A DNA stretch of 64,000 bases from Vespula vulgaris (taxonomy: Eukaryota; Arthropoda; Insecta; Hymenoptera; Vespidae). This document shows, piece by piece, positions 25,461 through 38,319 of the stretch (within the stretch, counting starts at the first letter, position 1; every line of letters starts with the position of its first letter). The position numbers were made by a program, and so were the translations under genes. The notes under the pieces were generated by a model. The model did not search any database, was not told the DNA's origin, and was given only the letters and a program-made list of their open reading frames with translations. Where the stretch lies: NCBI RefSeq assembly GCF_905475345.1, contig NC_066589.1, forward strand, positions 6,751,501 through 6,815,500. Direction: 5' to 3'.

Positions 25461-28141
25461 ACTGATGATAGAAAAAGACAAGAGATCTCTTAAGACATTG
25501 GAACGAGAGGTAGCGAGTAGTTTCGAAAAGCTGGCAAGATAGATTCTTGAGGAAGCGTACGTTTGCCTGATTAGATGGTTTCATCGATGGCGTACTAAGA
25601 CACGTGTTCAATGATAAAAACTATTATGAAGAATGATGGTCATCGATAACGATGATGACGACGATGGCGATGACATTAAATTAAATATTTTCGTTTTCTA
25701 CTTTATTTTTTATCGATTCCAATTTCGATCACACTTTGTTGACCGATCAGACAAATATTAGAAAAAAGTATTTAAGATAGCTATTAAAGTTCTGCTTTGT
25801 GACCAGCTCGAAGTGATAATCTTATGATAATAATGAAAAATAATTGATTTTTTGTAGATAATTTAAATAGACCGAATTGACAATGCACGACAAGATGTTT
25901 TTCAATCTCGCGAAAAGGACGTGAACGTTCGGTGAATTCAGTAAGTAATAATAGCGCGTTAATGACCGACAGATGAAGAAATATCGTTCTCCAATGACGT
26001 GCCACTAGGTTAAGACGAATCTACCATTATGACCTGTCAGCATTCTGAGTAATCCATGATAACCATTTATTTCAGCTCCAGAAGCGAAGTAAAAGGGTCT
26101 TCGAAGTACGAGTAAGGGAAAGAGAGAAAGAGAGAGAGAAAGAGAGAGAAAACGAGTGGGACGAATCTTCCCTTCGTGGACATTTCGAAGAGTCTTCTTG
26201 AGGAACCACCCACTCCTCTTTTCCTCGTCCTACTCCTACTTCTTCATCCCCTTCCGTTTCAGCTACTATACGGACTGCAATATCCTGCTATCCAAGATCC
26301 TTATGACGATTCAAACCTCGACGAGCAAGTATTCCTTATTTCCTTTTATTCTCTATTTCCATATTTCTTTTTTAAACTATTCGAAATGATTTCTGTACGA
26401 TATATGATTTCAATCCTTCAATGTCTTTCATATTTTTTTATTAAATTCTCCTTTTTTTCAATGACAATTCTTCATACTTGTTTAGTTAAGGAAATATTAA
26501 AACTTTGATATCAGCATCATGAGAATGCTTATGAATGAAATCGTTAAACTACTGGCTAGTAGTACCAGGAGAACGTGAGTGAGAGAAAGAAAGAGGGGGA
26601 TAGAGAGAGAGAAGAGAGAGAGAGAGAGGACTATAGCAGATGGGGACAGAGTTGGAGAGGGGCGATCAATAATATAATACCTCGTCGCCCCGGGTACCAC
26701 CATGCTATCGCACCATCAAACATCATGCCTCCATATATCCAATCCTGCCTGCCTACCGACCTTTTCATCCACACCTATCCCTATTGAATATCTTTTTCTG
26801 AATACATACCGAGGTGCTAAGTACGTGTGAACGTGTTAGCCGGTAGTGCGTTGATCAATGCCCTCATGAACTCGAATCGATCGGCTAGATCGCAAAATGA
26901 GATCTAACTGTTGAAAGGAGAAGTGTCGTAAGTTAAGCAAAGTCTAAACTGATTCGTTAGATCGTTTAGATTATTGTATTATTATTATTATTCCATGTAA
27001 CGATGATGAAAATTTTCTATCGATGATTAGATATATTCATTGTGAAATGAAATTTATTTTAATATTTGTATAGCATGAATCAATTTGATCAATGGTTCTA
27101 GAATAATTTAAATTAGAACTAATGATTGCGATATAACAATATAAGAAGTAATTCTAGATTTATGTTAAGATATGCCTTAATATGTTGTAATATATTTGAT
27201 TACAGTTAGAAAAGCAGGAAACTACTATTATCATTTTAAAACTTTTTTAATCATGCTGCCATCTGTGAGAGAAATTTCATGAGTTACTGAAGATAAAGTA
27301 GAAATCATTAAATTGCCGACATACAGATTTCTACTATACCATTAGATCATGATAGTTGTTTGACTAGAGAGTTCGAGATAGTCCCGACAATGTCTCTAAT
27401 GTATAGTGGCACTAATATATATATTTAATATAACTACATAATTTTCTAAATTAATTAAATTAACATATTTTAATGTAAACAATCTAATTAATTCGTAGTC
27501 GCTTATTAGATCACAGTATAAATCATAAAATTTTAGCGTGATAAAACTATGATTATATTATTGAAATTATCACTGAAAGATTCGCGACATTCTAATCAAT
27601 CATTAAATAACACATCATAAGAAATTAGATTTTTTAAGTAATTTATTCAGTTGCTTTTTTTAATCAATACACCTGTACTTTTATAAATTTATTAGTTCTG
27701 TTTTATATTGTGCATGAAATTTTTCAATTAAGAATTTATTATATATAATATTTAAAAAAAAAAGAAAATTATAACAATCTACGTCAGGACATATTAAGTC
27801 TAATGAAATTTATATATGATATATGTATTATAAGTGTACGAAGAGTAATATAATAATGATATAGTTTCACTAGAATATTTATTACAATGAAATTTTACAA
27901 AATGATATGCTAATATATTATTTACATTAGTATAATTATGATATTAACAAACGACTTTATACTGCATAGATAATAATCGATAGTACATTGATATTAATAC
28001 GATAGTACGCTTACAATTATGAAAATTTAAAAATCATGAGTATTGATTTTATCCGACAATCCATTGTCCAGGCTCACGAGATTTTTCATATCTTTAATTA
28101 AACTGCATGCTATTCCATGTGATTGCAATCTCGAGTCGCGA

Positions 28142-28234
28142 GGCATGTCATCCGTAAGATACCTGTAGAGACGAGCTTCTGATATTTACAAATCTACAAA
28201 AGCCCGGATCTACAGGGTAGATCACGAATGTGCC
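28142..28234 (-). ncRNA. mir-993: mir-993 microRNA precursor
   Basis: On the - strand the 5' arm at 28219-28197 starts TACCCTGTAGATCCGGGCTT, and the 3' arm at 28179-28157 reads GAAGCTCGTCTCTACAGGTA then TCT. The arms pair, with a loop of about 17 nt between them, and flanking bases add a lower stem (GGCA at 28142-28145 with TGCC at 28231-28234). The 3' arm matches the insect miR-993 mature sequence as I remember it, and the 5' arm shares its first 15 bases with miR-10-5p, its parent family. miR-993 is a Hox-cluster microRNA of arthropods that silences target mRNAs. It is transcribed opposite to Dfd and zen, so it cannot come from a read-through Hox transcript on the + strand. Confidence 0.93.
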
Positions 28235-28354
28235 TATCGAATGCTATTTTGCTCTGCTTCTTTCTCCTTGTTGAGATGATCTGTAATAAAAGAAATAATT
28301 TTTTTCTCTTTTTTTATTCTCTAATAACTTTTATCTTTCATATATCATTAATTA

Positions 28355-28359
<5 letters not shown>

Positions 28360-28409
<50 letters not shown>
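28360..28409. repeat. (TA)n tract
   Basis: TA repeat of about 48 bp, about 125 bp upstream of mir-993 in its own direction. Confidence 0.9.
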
Positions 28410-28414
<5 letters not shown>

Positions 28415-28692
28415 TTTACAATGATTTTATTATATCAAAACACACATTTATATCTTACATTTATTAATTAATTTGTTACCCAATGTTTCATAATTTTTAA
28501 TATTCAAAATATTTTTTCATTGCGGTAGTTCTTTCGGTTTCTTTCTTTTCTCCTTTTTCTTTCAATGGATATAGCAGAAAAGAAATTGACAAGAATAATC
28601 ACCATTTGAATCCGAAAGCAACGAGGATGAAAGGAAGGTATACTATAGCAAACATTATACCGTGCATGTCTTTGGCCAAGCTTCTTCCTAAA

Positions 28693-28720
28693 CCGGACGT
28701 GACCGAGCATGCACGTCCGG
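28693..28720. repeat. Perfect inverted repeat upstream of mir-993
   Basis: CCGGACGTG at 28693-28701 and CACGTCCGG at 28712-28720 are exact reverse complements separated by 10 bases. It lies about 460 bp upstream of the mir-993 precursor in its own direction of transcription. It could be a paired protein-binding site (ACGTG cores) or a hairpin in the primary transcript. Confidence 0.5.
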
Positions 28721-29855
28721 AATATGGTCAACGGAAGTCATGAGTTACGATGTTCGTGTATCCATTGCGATCATGCTCCCTGGATTTTAAAGGTCGATTT
28801 ATTTCTTTTCAATATTCTTATTGTGTTTTCTTTGTATAAAAACCATTACTTTAATCAGATAATATAAATCAAGTGTTAGAGTCATACGTAATAATTCTCA
28901 TATGTTACATAGTTATACAAATTATTTGCTTGGATATTGTGATTGGTATCGAATGATTACAAAAAATTATTTCTAACTTTCCATGTGATAAAAATAATTA
29001 TTTGTGAGCTTTTCCAGAGGTCCCAAAATTCAATATCCTCTTCTAGAAAAATATAAAAATACAAATGATATTTTTAAAGAATATTTGATATCAAAATGAA
29101 TTGATATCTTGATAGAAAAAAAGAATAGATTTATTTTGAATTAGTACCTTGCAACGAATATGAGCAACAATTAGAAACAAACACGGTTCAACATCCAATA
29201 GTAAAAGACAAAACTAAAAAGAGATAAATGACGACGTCAAGAAGCTCTTGATAAAAGCAATATAACAAATAGGAGAGGTTAATCGAGTTATATATGCGGC
29301 AAACAAGTCGATCGATTAAACTCACGCAGCGACAGCATTCGTAGACGGTATGGATGTGAAAGCCACGCAACAGGCGGCGCAGAAGGCTTTACGCATTCTC
29401 GTAAAAACACGATTAAGAATTAAATAAAGAAAAACTAAAGAAGAAAATATTCGATAGTACGATATTTATTTTGAAGTTGAATGTTGGTACGTGTTAAAAA
29501 GCAAAATGTAATTTTCTTTCTTGAAAATTTTCATCAAACGTTTCTTATATTCACGCAAATCGATTTTCATACTTCAAAATTCTAATATGATATTACGAAT
29601 CCTTCCAAGGAGTATTAGAAACTTTGACCACTTTATAAACTTACAACAAACTTACATACAAAGTATTCGTCTCTAAAATATTTTCTAAAATTTTGTTCGA
29701 CCGATTCTCATCCGTTTAAGAAATTAATAGCAAATCATGTCACGTGATATTAATTAACGTACTGAGCAAACAAGAAATCAATATCAAACATAACACATTT
29801 AAACTTTTTAAAACGAAAGGAACGATTTTAAACACACAGAAATACGTACGATCAG

Positions 29856-29861
<6 letters not shown>

Positions 29862-29902
<41 letters not shown>
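29862..29902. repeat. (TA)n tract
   Basis: TA repeat. Confidence 0.9.
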
Positions 29903-29904
<2 letters not shown>

Positions 29905-30033
29905 GCTATATGTACATACGAATAAAGCAACAAAAGAAAGAGATTAAGGATAAGCTCCACGTGGAAAAAGAAAAGAAGACGCTACGTAACTCACGATAAA
30001 CACTCCACTGCAAACTCGATACATAAAAACATT

Positions 30034-30160
30034 ATACATATACATATACATATACATATATATATACATATATATATAATAAATACATACATATATACAT
30101 ACATACGTACGTACATACATACATACATACATACAACATACATACATACATACATATATA
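30034..30160. repeat. (CATA)n compound repeat
   Basis: CATATA hexamers pass into CATA tetramers, with CGTA variants. Confidence 0.88.
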
Positions 30161-32026
30161 AACATTGATATATAACACACTCACACGAGTTGTTTCTAGG
30201 TAGAATAATTGTCAACTATCATCGAATATTAACACAACTATCGCGATGATGATACACACTCTTGTGAGACGTTGAAAGCTTCGGAGTGATACTAGCGATG
30301 TCCTGTTGCTTTGTCCTCTCGCATCCTTGCTCGAGGAACGGAGAGGAGTCGCGAGCCTTCGTGTTAGAGAAAAGACGAGTTTCCTCGAAATCGCTCGAGG
30401 TGGGCCAACGCCCCTCGAAAGGATCCCGTTGATGGCGATCGTGTAAAGAATGCGTGAGAAAGAGAGAGAAAGCCAGTTGGATAGAAAGAGTAGGAGAGTC
30501 TTTGAGAGGGAGAGAGATGGAACGAGTTCGCGACCGCGCACGGCTAAGGTCCTTTTCAGCCGGAGCATTCGAGCTTCGTTGAGACGACGAACGAATCCTC
30601 GAGTTGCGGGGCGTCTCTCTCGCGGCTGCCCGGGTGAAAGCAGCCTCTTCCCCCGGATTCTGCGATGATTGGACCGCGCGCACCCTCCACCACTGAACGG
30701 GGATGCCACCGCACAGGGCCGTAATCTAAAAGTACCTTTTGCCAAGACTCTCTCTCTTTCTCTCTTTCTCTTTTTCTCTGTCCCTCTCTCTTTCTCTCTT
30801 TCTTTCTTTATATATATACATATATGTTTTTGTCTCTCTTTCTCTCTGAGATAGAGTATCTATCTACGTATGTAATATAATCTCGAGACTTAAAATCGAT
30901 TAGAATCATTCTCCTAATTTAGCTTAATTCATAGTATTTATTCCTCTCTTTCTTCTCCATCTGTTATTCTTTCTAGTTCTTTTTCTTTTTTTTTCTTCCT
31001 TTTCTTTTCATTTTTCTTTTTTTTTTTTTTTACTGAGGCGATGTTAATTAATTGATGTCAAACGTGTTTTAATCGCAATGTAATAAAGTAAATCGCGCGA
31101 TGTTATTGGTCTATTGGGTTATTTAATTCGATTAGATCAAATCGGGTATTGTTAATTATTTTATTCGATTTTTTCATTTTCTTTTTCTATATCATTTTTG
31201 TTAATTTAGAAGAAAGAGGGAGAGAGAGAAAAAAATACGTATATACACAGACATTGTCTCTTTGATTTTTAATGAACGATGCGAAAAAGGAAGAAACAAG
31301 ATACTCCGGTAGAAACTTTGCGACGCCTCGGTGAGCGCCCTTGTCGACTCTGGATTGGAGTAGTAGAATGGTGATTCGATCCGACAGGCCGCTGTCAACG
31401 CTGACTCGACGCATTTGTTACTCACCGCGAACTCTTGCTAGAACGATTTAGTCTATCCACGTATAAACGTTTAATGAGAGCAAATGAAATTTCTACGGTA
31501 CATTTAAAATTTTTGATTAAAAGATTATTTCGTCATTATTTTCGTTCGTGTTTATCAATAAGATAAATATTTATAATCATAGTCGATCGATAACTATATC
31601 TTCGAAATGCAAAATACAAGTTTCGAAATACAAGTTTCTAAACAAAACAGGAGACAAGATTATCTTGAAGATAAATATAGGCATTGTGTTTTCTCAGATC
31701 ACAGCGAAACGTATCGATTTTTACGTTCGTATTTGAAGAAATTGTAAAAAAAGCGAGTCACCTATCTGTTCATGAATTATTCACAACTCCGTCTCTTATC
31801 CAGACGAGAGGAGAGATATACACGCTCGCAAATACACACAAACAGACATATATATACACACATACATATATAAACATATTATTCTCCCTTGAAAGGCATC
31901 CATCCAAAAGTATCTCAACCATTCTGAGGTCGTGTAAGAAACTCGTCTATCTAAACAAGCTTGTAACGGGTAGACAAGAATTTCGAATCGATTGAAATTT
32001 AAGGATAGATAAGAAGAAAGAGAAAA

Positions 32027-32048
32027 AATATATATATACATACATACG

Positions 32049-32089
<41 letters not shown>
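32027..32089. repeat. (TA)n tract
   Basis: TA repeat with TACATACG interruption. Confidence 0.88.
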
Positions 32090-32091
<2 letters not shown>

Positions 32092-32267
32092 ACGGGGTAC
32101 ACCGTTTCGCGCATAAATAGATACGGCACTGCGTTCGTGAGTATTCGGCCACGTTCGGCAAAGAGAAGTTCGTGAAACGCCAGAGGCGAAGGTAGGGGTA
32201 GGGTTGAGAGAGAAAGAAGAAGAAGAGGAAGAAGGGTATGAATGTATGTGTATGTGTGTACATGAGA

Positions 32268-32334
32268 TAAAGAGAGAGAGAGGGAGAGAGAGAAAGAGAG
32301 AGAGAGAGAGAGACAGAGAAAGAGAAAGAGAGAC
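32268..32334. repeat. (GA)n tract
   Basis: GA repeat with GGGA and GACA changes. Confidence 0.88.
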
Positions 32335-32674
32335 GAAATTCGGGCCACCCTTCGTCTCATCATCTTTTCGCGCTCACAACCAGGCATATCTACCTTCAAG
32401 CAGCTTTCTCTCCTCCTCGGATTGTTGGGAAAAAATCTCCTCTCTCTCTCTCTCTCTAACATTTCGCTATCCCTCTCACCCTCCATCACCTCCTTCCGTA
32501 GCCCTCGACGTCTCCCAATAACGCAGCTTCCGTTCCTTCTCCGTTCTCGAGCGACGTATTGATCGTCTCTCGGCTCCTGAAAGCGGCGGAGGCTGACACA
32601 CGGGAGGAGGTTGGGAGACGTGAATGTTGTGAAAGCCCTCTGTGAGAGGGAAAGCCAAAAGAGGAAGAAAAAGA

Positions 32675-32693
32675 AAGGAAAAGAGAGAGAGAG

Positions 32694-32729
<36 letters not shown>

Positions 32730-32738
32730 GGAGAGAGA
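32675..32738. repeat. (GA)n and (GAAA)n tract
   Basis: Mixed GA and GAAA units. A further GA-rich stretch is at 32834-32880. Confidence 0.85.
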
Positions 32739-32997
32739 AGGGTGAGATGTGAAGTAAAAAAAGGGAAAGAATGTTAAAGAATTCGCGTGTTCGCTGTACT
32801 ATCGAAGGGTTCGTTACAAAAGCATGATAAAAAAGAGAAAGAGAAAGGGAGAGAAAGAGAGAGAGAGGGAGGGAAAGAATGTTCAGTAGAGATGAATTAA
32901 AAGATAACGAGAGAACACGCTCTTCGTATACATGGTAAAGAAAGGAACGCGAGATAGAGAGCCATATTCTTTTTCTTCTTCTTGTTCTTATCTTCGG

Positions 32998-32998
32998 T

Positions 32999-33064
<66 letters not shown>
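32998..33064. repeat. (GA)n tract
   Basis: Nearly pure GA repeat of about 65 bp. Confidence 0.92.
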
Positions 33065-33066
<2 letters not shown>

Positions 33067-34255
33067 AGTAAGGCGTCACCGCCCGAGAGAAATTCTTGAC
33101 CGGGCTTTGGACTTCGTGTTTCGCGTCGAAAGTACCCGTTGGAGTTTTTACTAACATACTCTTCGGTATATGTCTACCTATCTCAGAGAATTTCGCTGCG
33201 AATGACAGCATGGATAAGTCCTTGTCATAAGAGATATTTACTATTTTCCTTGAGGAGTATATACCTCTAATTGATTCTTAATTCGCTCTGATACGATTTT
33301 TAGCAAGAGGGAGTGAGAGAGAGGGAGAGAGAGAGAGTATCTTATATTATTTGTAAATATAAAAATAGTATTTTGAAATATAGTGTATAATATTTTCATT
33401 GGAATATTGTAATAAAATTGAATTAAGATTAATGCCGGCATTATATAAAAAATATTCTCAGCTAAAGATTTTACATACAACGACTGTAATTAATTAGACG
33501 ATTAGGACGATGGAAGAAAGAAAGGAAGATAAACATAAACGTAAATGATCATGCTAACGACAGGGAAAGGTTATACCGCTCTGAAAAATCCAGAGAAGTG
33601 TTAGATGTCGAAGCATAACGGTTCGTCGAGGAAAATGGTAGACCGATAAAAGAACGCACGAGCCCGTTCGATAAATCGCCGATGCTCCATTCATCTCGTC
33701 ATAGCATCATCCCCTCGTAGTATGCCACTCAACGACCTTTTTTCCTCGTCGTACTCTACTACTCACGTGCAATACGTCTTCCTTCGGTTTACCGAGACTC
33801 TCAGTCAAATGCATTTTCTTCTTCTTCGAATCTCTCTTCTCTTCTCTTGTTCTTGCCCGAACATCCCTTTCTTTGCATTGTTTTTTTTTCTTTATCTTTT
33901 CTTTTCTGACGAATCTTCGACGAGGATCTTTAGAATAAGAAAAAACAATATGTAAATTATCGTCGTCATCGTTATTTTTTTTCTTTTTTTTTTTTTCATA
34001 CGATTTCGTCTTTAATTTTCACATTTACTACACATATGTACGTATTCAATATGTACATATATATAGCAATCGTATATTTAAATTATTATTGGATATCTAT
34101 TATTAATGTTTTTCTTTTCTTTAACATTTCTTACTAATTCGTTTTTGTCTAATTCGTATCTAATTTTCATTCTTTAATATTCTCTTATCAAAGATCATTA
34201 AACTATAATCGAATTAATTTTAATCACTCGTCGAAAGATGATGCCCCGTTTAAAA

Positions 34256-34300
34256 CCAATAGCTAACCAATATAGTTAAGTTCCATCGCTAAAGTATAAA
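34256..34300 (+). promoter_or_regulatory. Promoter-like group: two CCAAT boxes and a TATA box
   Basis: CCAAT lies at 34256-34260 and 34267-34271, and TATAAA at 34295-34300, 24 bp further on, followed by a GC-richer stretch to about 34500 (with a CGCGAG-AGCTTG-CTCGCG hairpin at 34491-34508). This arrangement would suit a + strand transcript starting near 34325-34332. No coding frame follows, so any product would be noncoding. Function is inferred only from spacing. Confidence 0.3.
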
Positions 34301-34588
34301 GAGATGTCTCATCGACATCCCATGGTAAAGTTATTTGTCGTCGACGTCAAGACTACGCCCGGCGAATAGACAGGTGCTCGTGAAAATATGTTCCGCCATG
34401 ATACGCCGCGTCTGCGTTCCCAGACGGACGCCGTTTACAAGCATACCGTAACGCGTTAAACGTAGTAGCATCGCATTTATTGATTAATTCGCGAGAGCTT
34501 GCTCGCGGTAACAGACAATTTTGATTTTTCCAATGAGACGATTATCAAAACGAAATATTTTTTTTTGAAAGTGACGATTAAGCAAAAA

Positions 34589-35030
34589 ACATTCACTTTT
34601 AACAATTATTCCTATATCATGAAAGAAAATTATAAATATTAAAATTATTCTTATTATTTTGAACGACAATTTTGTTTCGATTCTACAAAACATATGTTAA
34701 GGAAAAAAAAAGAACATGGACGAATCGTGAGTTTCGCATTGACAATCCGAAATTTTTTTTCAATAAACAAATCTACAAAGTACACTAATTACCAGGTACA
34801 ATTTTTTTCAAAATCAAACATTCACTTGTAACAATTATTTTCTATATTAACGAAATAGTCGACGTCAAATCCTTTCTTCATTTTTGAAGCATGATTTTTG
34901 TTTAGAATCTATAAAACATGTTCAACAAGAAAAAAAAAAAATAAAAATAAATAAACGAACCGTAAATAATCCTAAATTTTTCTTCGATGGATAATTATAC
35001 AACTTAATTAATTACTATATAGTTTTTTTT
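34589..35030. repeat. Diverged tandem duplication, unit about 229 bp
   Basis: Two successive units share ACATTCACTT(T/G)TAACAATTATT (34589 and 34818), a TTTTGTTT...TCTA(C/T)AAAACAT segment (about 34670-34695 and 34896-34920), an A-rich run, and (G/A)ACGAA(T/C)CGTRA...AATCC(G/T)AAATTTTT. Spacing between matched points is 226-229 bp. The units differ at many bases and by small indels, so the duplication is not recent. Confidence 0.7.
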
Positions 35031-37159
35031 CGAGATCACCAGTAATACGTTGTTACTGTTCGGTAGACGAGATAAGACTGACTTAGAAATTATGATGAAA
35101 ATGTGCATACCTAGGTTCTGATTCATGCGATCCGCTAGATAGATATATCCCGTTTGCATCGTACTTGAAACGCACGACTGGAAAGAAGCACGGTCTTCGA
35201 CTGGCAGTATCCATCCTATCGTGGAATGCTTCAGAAGGAAGGTACGTCCGGGCATTGCGTCTAGAATAATAATATTGTCACCAGTCGATTTCCTTTTTCA
35301 TACTACTACGTCCCGGTACCGACCCGCATTCGTCACTCATCAAGAATACAAATGCAAAATCGTATCTATTAATAAGACTTCTCTTTCTCCTTCTTCTTAT
35401 TTTCAATTTCCTTTTACGCGAAATTATTCCCTTGCGTTTCACTCCGCTCTTATTGTTTACAAATTTCTTCACAAAAGACAACAAAGAAGCAAAAAAAAAG
35501 TTGAGTAGTAATACAAAACTTATGCTTTCGAACTTCTATTTAATATTTAAGAATAAATAATAAAAAATATTCGTTCGTAAATCGCCAAGCACAAATTATA
35601 TATTTTTATGTATTTCGTTTACTTGCAACTCAAGAATTGCAAATATCGTATATTTACAAAAATTAAAAGTTCGATGAAAATTATTAACGTTTCTAAAGTT
35701 ATTCGATAAAGTAGAAAATAAATTTCTCCAATTCGTATACGAGGGCTCGTAAAATAATATCCAAGGTAAGGGTAAGGGTTGGGTGTAATAAAAACTTAAA
35801 CGACTAGCCCGTGATATTAAAATGAGTTGGACTTGAAACGAGAGGGTTAAAAGTTCTTGCTAAGAATTCTTGAGAACTTCTTAAAAAAAAAGAAAAGAAA
35901 AAGGAAAAGGAAAAATAATAAAGAAAAAAAAAATACCATTACGTACAGTCGAATGAAGAATTTATGAAAAAAAAAACCGACATTGTTAATCGCGAGAGGA
36001 AAGTATATGTATATATATATGTGTGTGTGTGCGTATATGTATGTATATATAGTTGAAAAGAGAGACCAAGGCTAAATATCGTAAGAAGTTAAGAGGATAG
36101 GAGAAAAATTGTTGGATGGAAGTAACAGCATCTGAAAATGGTAAGGGCTGTGCGTGATATGGGTAAAGCTATCGAAAGGGACGAAGAAAGAAGAAAAAAG
36201 AAATAGAAAAGTAAAGAGAAAGAGAAAGATGGAATCACTGTGCCGAGTTCAAGATAGGCTGGACCCTTCATCCGCAAAGCTGCCCCATGAGAGTTCTATA
36301 GATGGCCCTTCACCCTCTATCCTCTCTCTCCTACAACCATACCACCGAGTTTTTGGCTCTTCTCGCGAATATTTCCTCGGACAGAAGTCGTAGCGACGGA
36401 AAGCTCTTTAGCCAGGCGACGCTCGAATTCCAACTTCTTCATATTTTCACTCTGATTTATCGTTCCATTAATGTAACTTATCGATACGATAACTAACTAC
36501 TTTGCCCTCCTCGTTCTACGTCACAAATTTTCATTCGGCAAAATTGTCACTCGCGAATGCATTAAAACAATTAAACTGTTATATACGAGATGTCCCCGAA
36601 AATACATTACAGAAGATTCATGAGACATGGTACATTGGCACATTTCGTACAAGTTAATTGCAAGATCGATCGATCTCTTTATACTGTTAATCAGAATAAG
36701 CTAAATCCATTTTATATGTATTTCTATCATAATTAAATATGATTACAGAATTATCTTAATATAGCAAGACACAGTATAATGGATATTCTAACCGATAAAA
36801 CGTTTGTTACGCGATATCTTAAATATGTTTAACAGGAAAACTATCTTACGAAATGTAACATTGTAAACGAAATGTAAACGTCTGGAAAAATTAACCAGAC
36901 AAGTGTCACTTTGCGGGAACAAGATCAATCATTGCAAATATTTAATATTTTATATAGCTATTCTGCGATATTATTTTCTTCGTATTCTTGGACAAATTTT
37001 TTATCGTTCTTGAAGAACAGATGAAAAAAAAAGAAAAAAGAAGAAGAAGAAACATGATTTCGTAAAGTGCATATAAATTGCTTTGGGTATAAAAGGGAAA
37101 AGAATGAAGGTTATAAAATTTTCAATGTGAAACTCGAACTTCGTCATTATTTTTTCTCC

Positions 37160-37490
37160 TCGACTTCTTCCTGGGATATCGTTTAACCGAGCACTCGTCG
37201 GTTTAAACGCAAAGCCATTAATAAATTGCAGAGGAGCCCGTGTTCAAGTCGAGCCGCGTTTACAGCTTAATAGCGTCCTACTGAATTTCAAGGAAAGAAC
37301 GAACGTTTCCTAAAGGGCCAACGCGCGCTACAGAGTCGCGTTCCATGTTCTACGCGACGACGCACGAAGAACGGAAGATAACGATCATTTGTCAAGACGA
37401 AGTGGATGCGAACGCAAACACCTTATCGCGGTCTTGAGAGAGTAATCTATCGCGCGTGTCTTTTAACGCGAAAGGGATTTCGTTGGATAC
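37160..37490. promoter_or_regulatory. Complex island, candidate cis-regulatory element
   Basis: About 330 bp of non-repetitive, balanced-composition sequence stand out from the surrounding A/T-rich DNA. Features include CCATTAATAAATTG (Hox/Caudal-like core) at about 37213-37226, GGTTTAAAC next to GTTTAACC and several CGCG-rich words. No frame is convincingly coding. Candidate enhancer only. Confidence 0.3.
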
Positions 37491-38264
37491 AAAAAAAGGA
37501 AAAAAATAATTTTAAAAATGACAACGAAATATTATCTGATAATTAAAAAGAAAATTCTTCACACGCAAGCACACACACACATATGTATATATAATTGTAA
37601 AAATATATCTACTTATTTTTTTCATAAGCATACATATTTAGAAAAATGTATAATTCATACTTGATATCATTCATTAAATTCTATCGACTATTAAGTATAT
37701 AAAAACGAATTGCAGTATTAACGAATAAATCATTTACAAAAAAGTTTTCCAAACAAAATCAAAAATATAGATAAAATCTTCGAATAAATGTTGACATTGG
37801 AATCCAATATAGAATGATTCCGAATAAAAAAGAAGTATGATGAAATATTTTTATCGAGTTATATAAAAAAATAAAAAAAAGTAAATAAATAACGCGGACC
37901 TATATATTTTCGTACCATTTTCCCAACAAAAAAAAGAAAGAAAAAAAAAAAGAAAAACAACACAAACATACATATATCTTCGTAAGCAATCGCAGTTACT
38001 TTTTCCATCGATGCTTTCACTTTAATATCGTTGTTCACCGAACGACCAAAGCGATCCAATAACTTCGTTTCTCGTCGAAGGGTCGTAAAGAGGAGAGCGA
38101 GTGTTGGTTTGTTCGAGCACAAGATTAATTAAAAAAGTATGTTTCGGTACGAGGAGACAACGTGGATGTAGAACGATGGGAATGGAAACGTAGCTACGTG
38201 GTATTACGGGTTAAAATATATGTAATGGTCTGTGTGCGTGGTGTGTGTATGTGTTCATATATAC

Positions 38265-38267
<3 letters not shown>

Positions 38268-38297
<30 letters not shown>

Positions 38298-38319
38298 TGT
38301 ATGTATGTATGTATGTATG
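38268..38319. repeat. (GTAT)n tract
   Basis: About 12 pure tetramer units. Confidence 0.92.

Larger units (their letters stand above)
18100..28141. other. Intergenic spacer between Dfd and mir-993
   Basis: No gene is recognised. Complex islands stand out at about 18850-18970, 20160-20400, 21360-21480, 22630-22720, 22840-23040 and 23290-23450. The island at 20160-20400 includes TAATTAATTAG at 20240-20250, an overlapping homeodomain-core run. The rest is AT-rich DNA and microsatellites. The stretch 27000-28020 is very AT-rich and featureless to the eye. Confidence 0.6.
28235..34200. other. Intergenic spacer between mir-993 and zen, left part
   Basis: No gene is recognised. It includes AT-rich DNA (28740-30230), a GC-richer island at 30240-30740 and GA-rich stretches at 32200-33070. 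Open frames in 30212-30745 on - and 31947-32489 on - pass through CT/GA tracts and have no domain. A direct repeat of ATACAAGTTTC-type units lies near 31614-31638. Confidence 0.55.
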
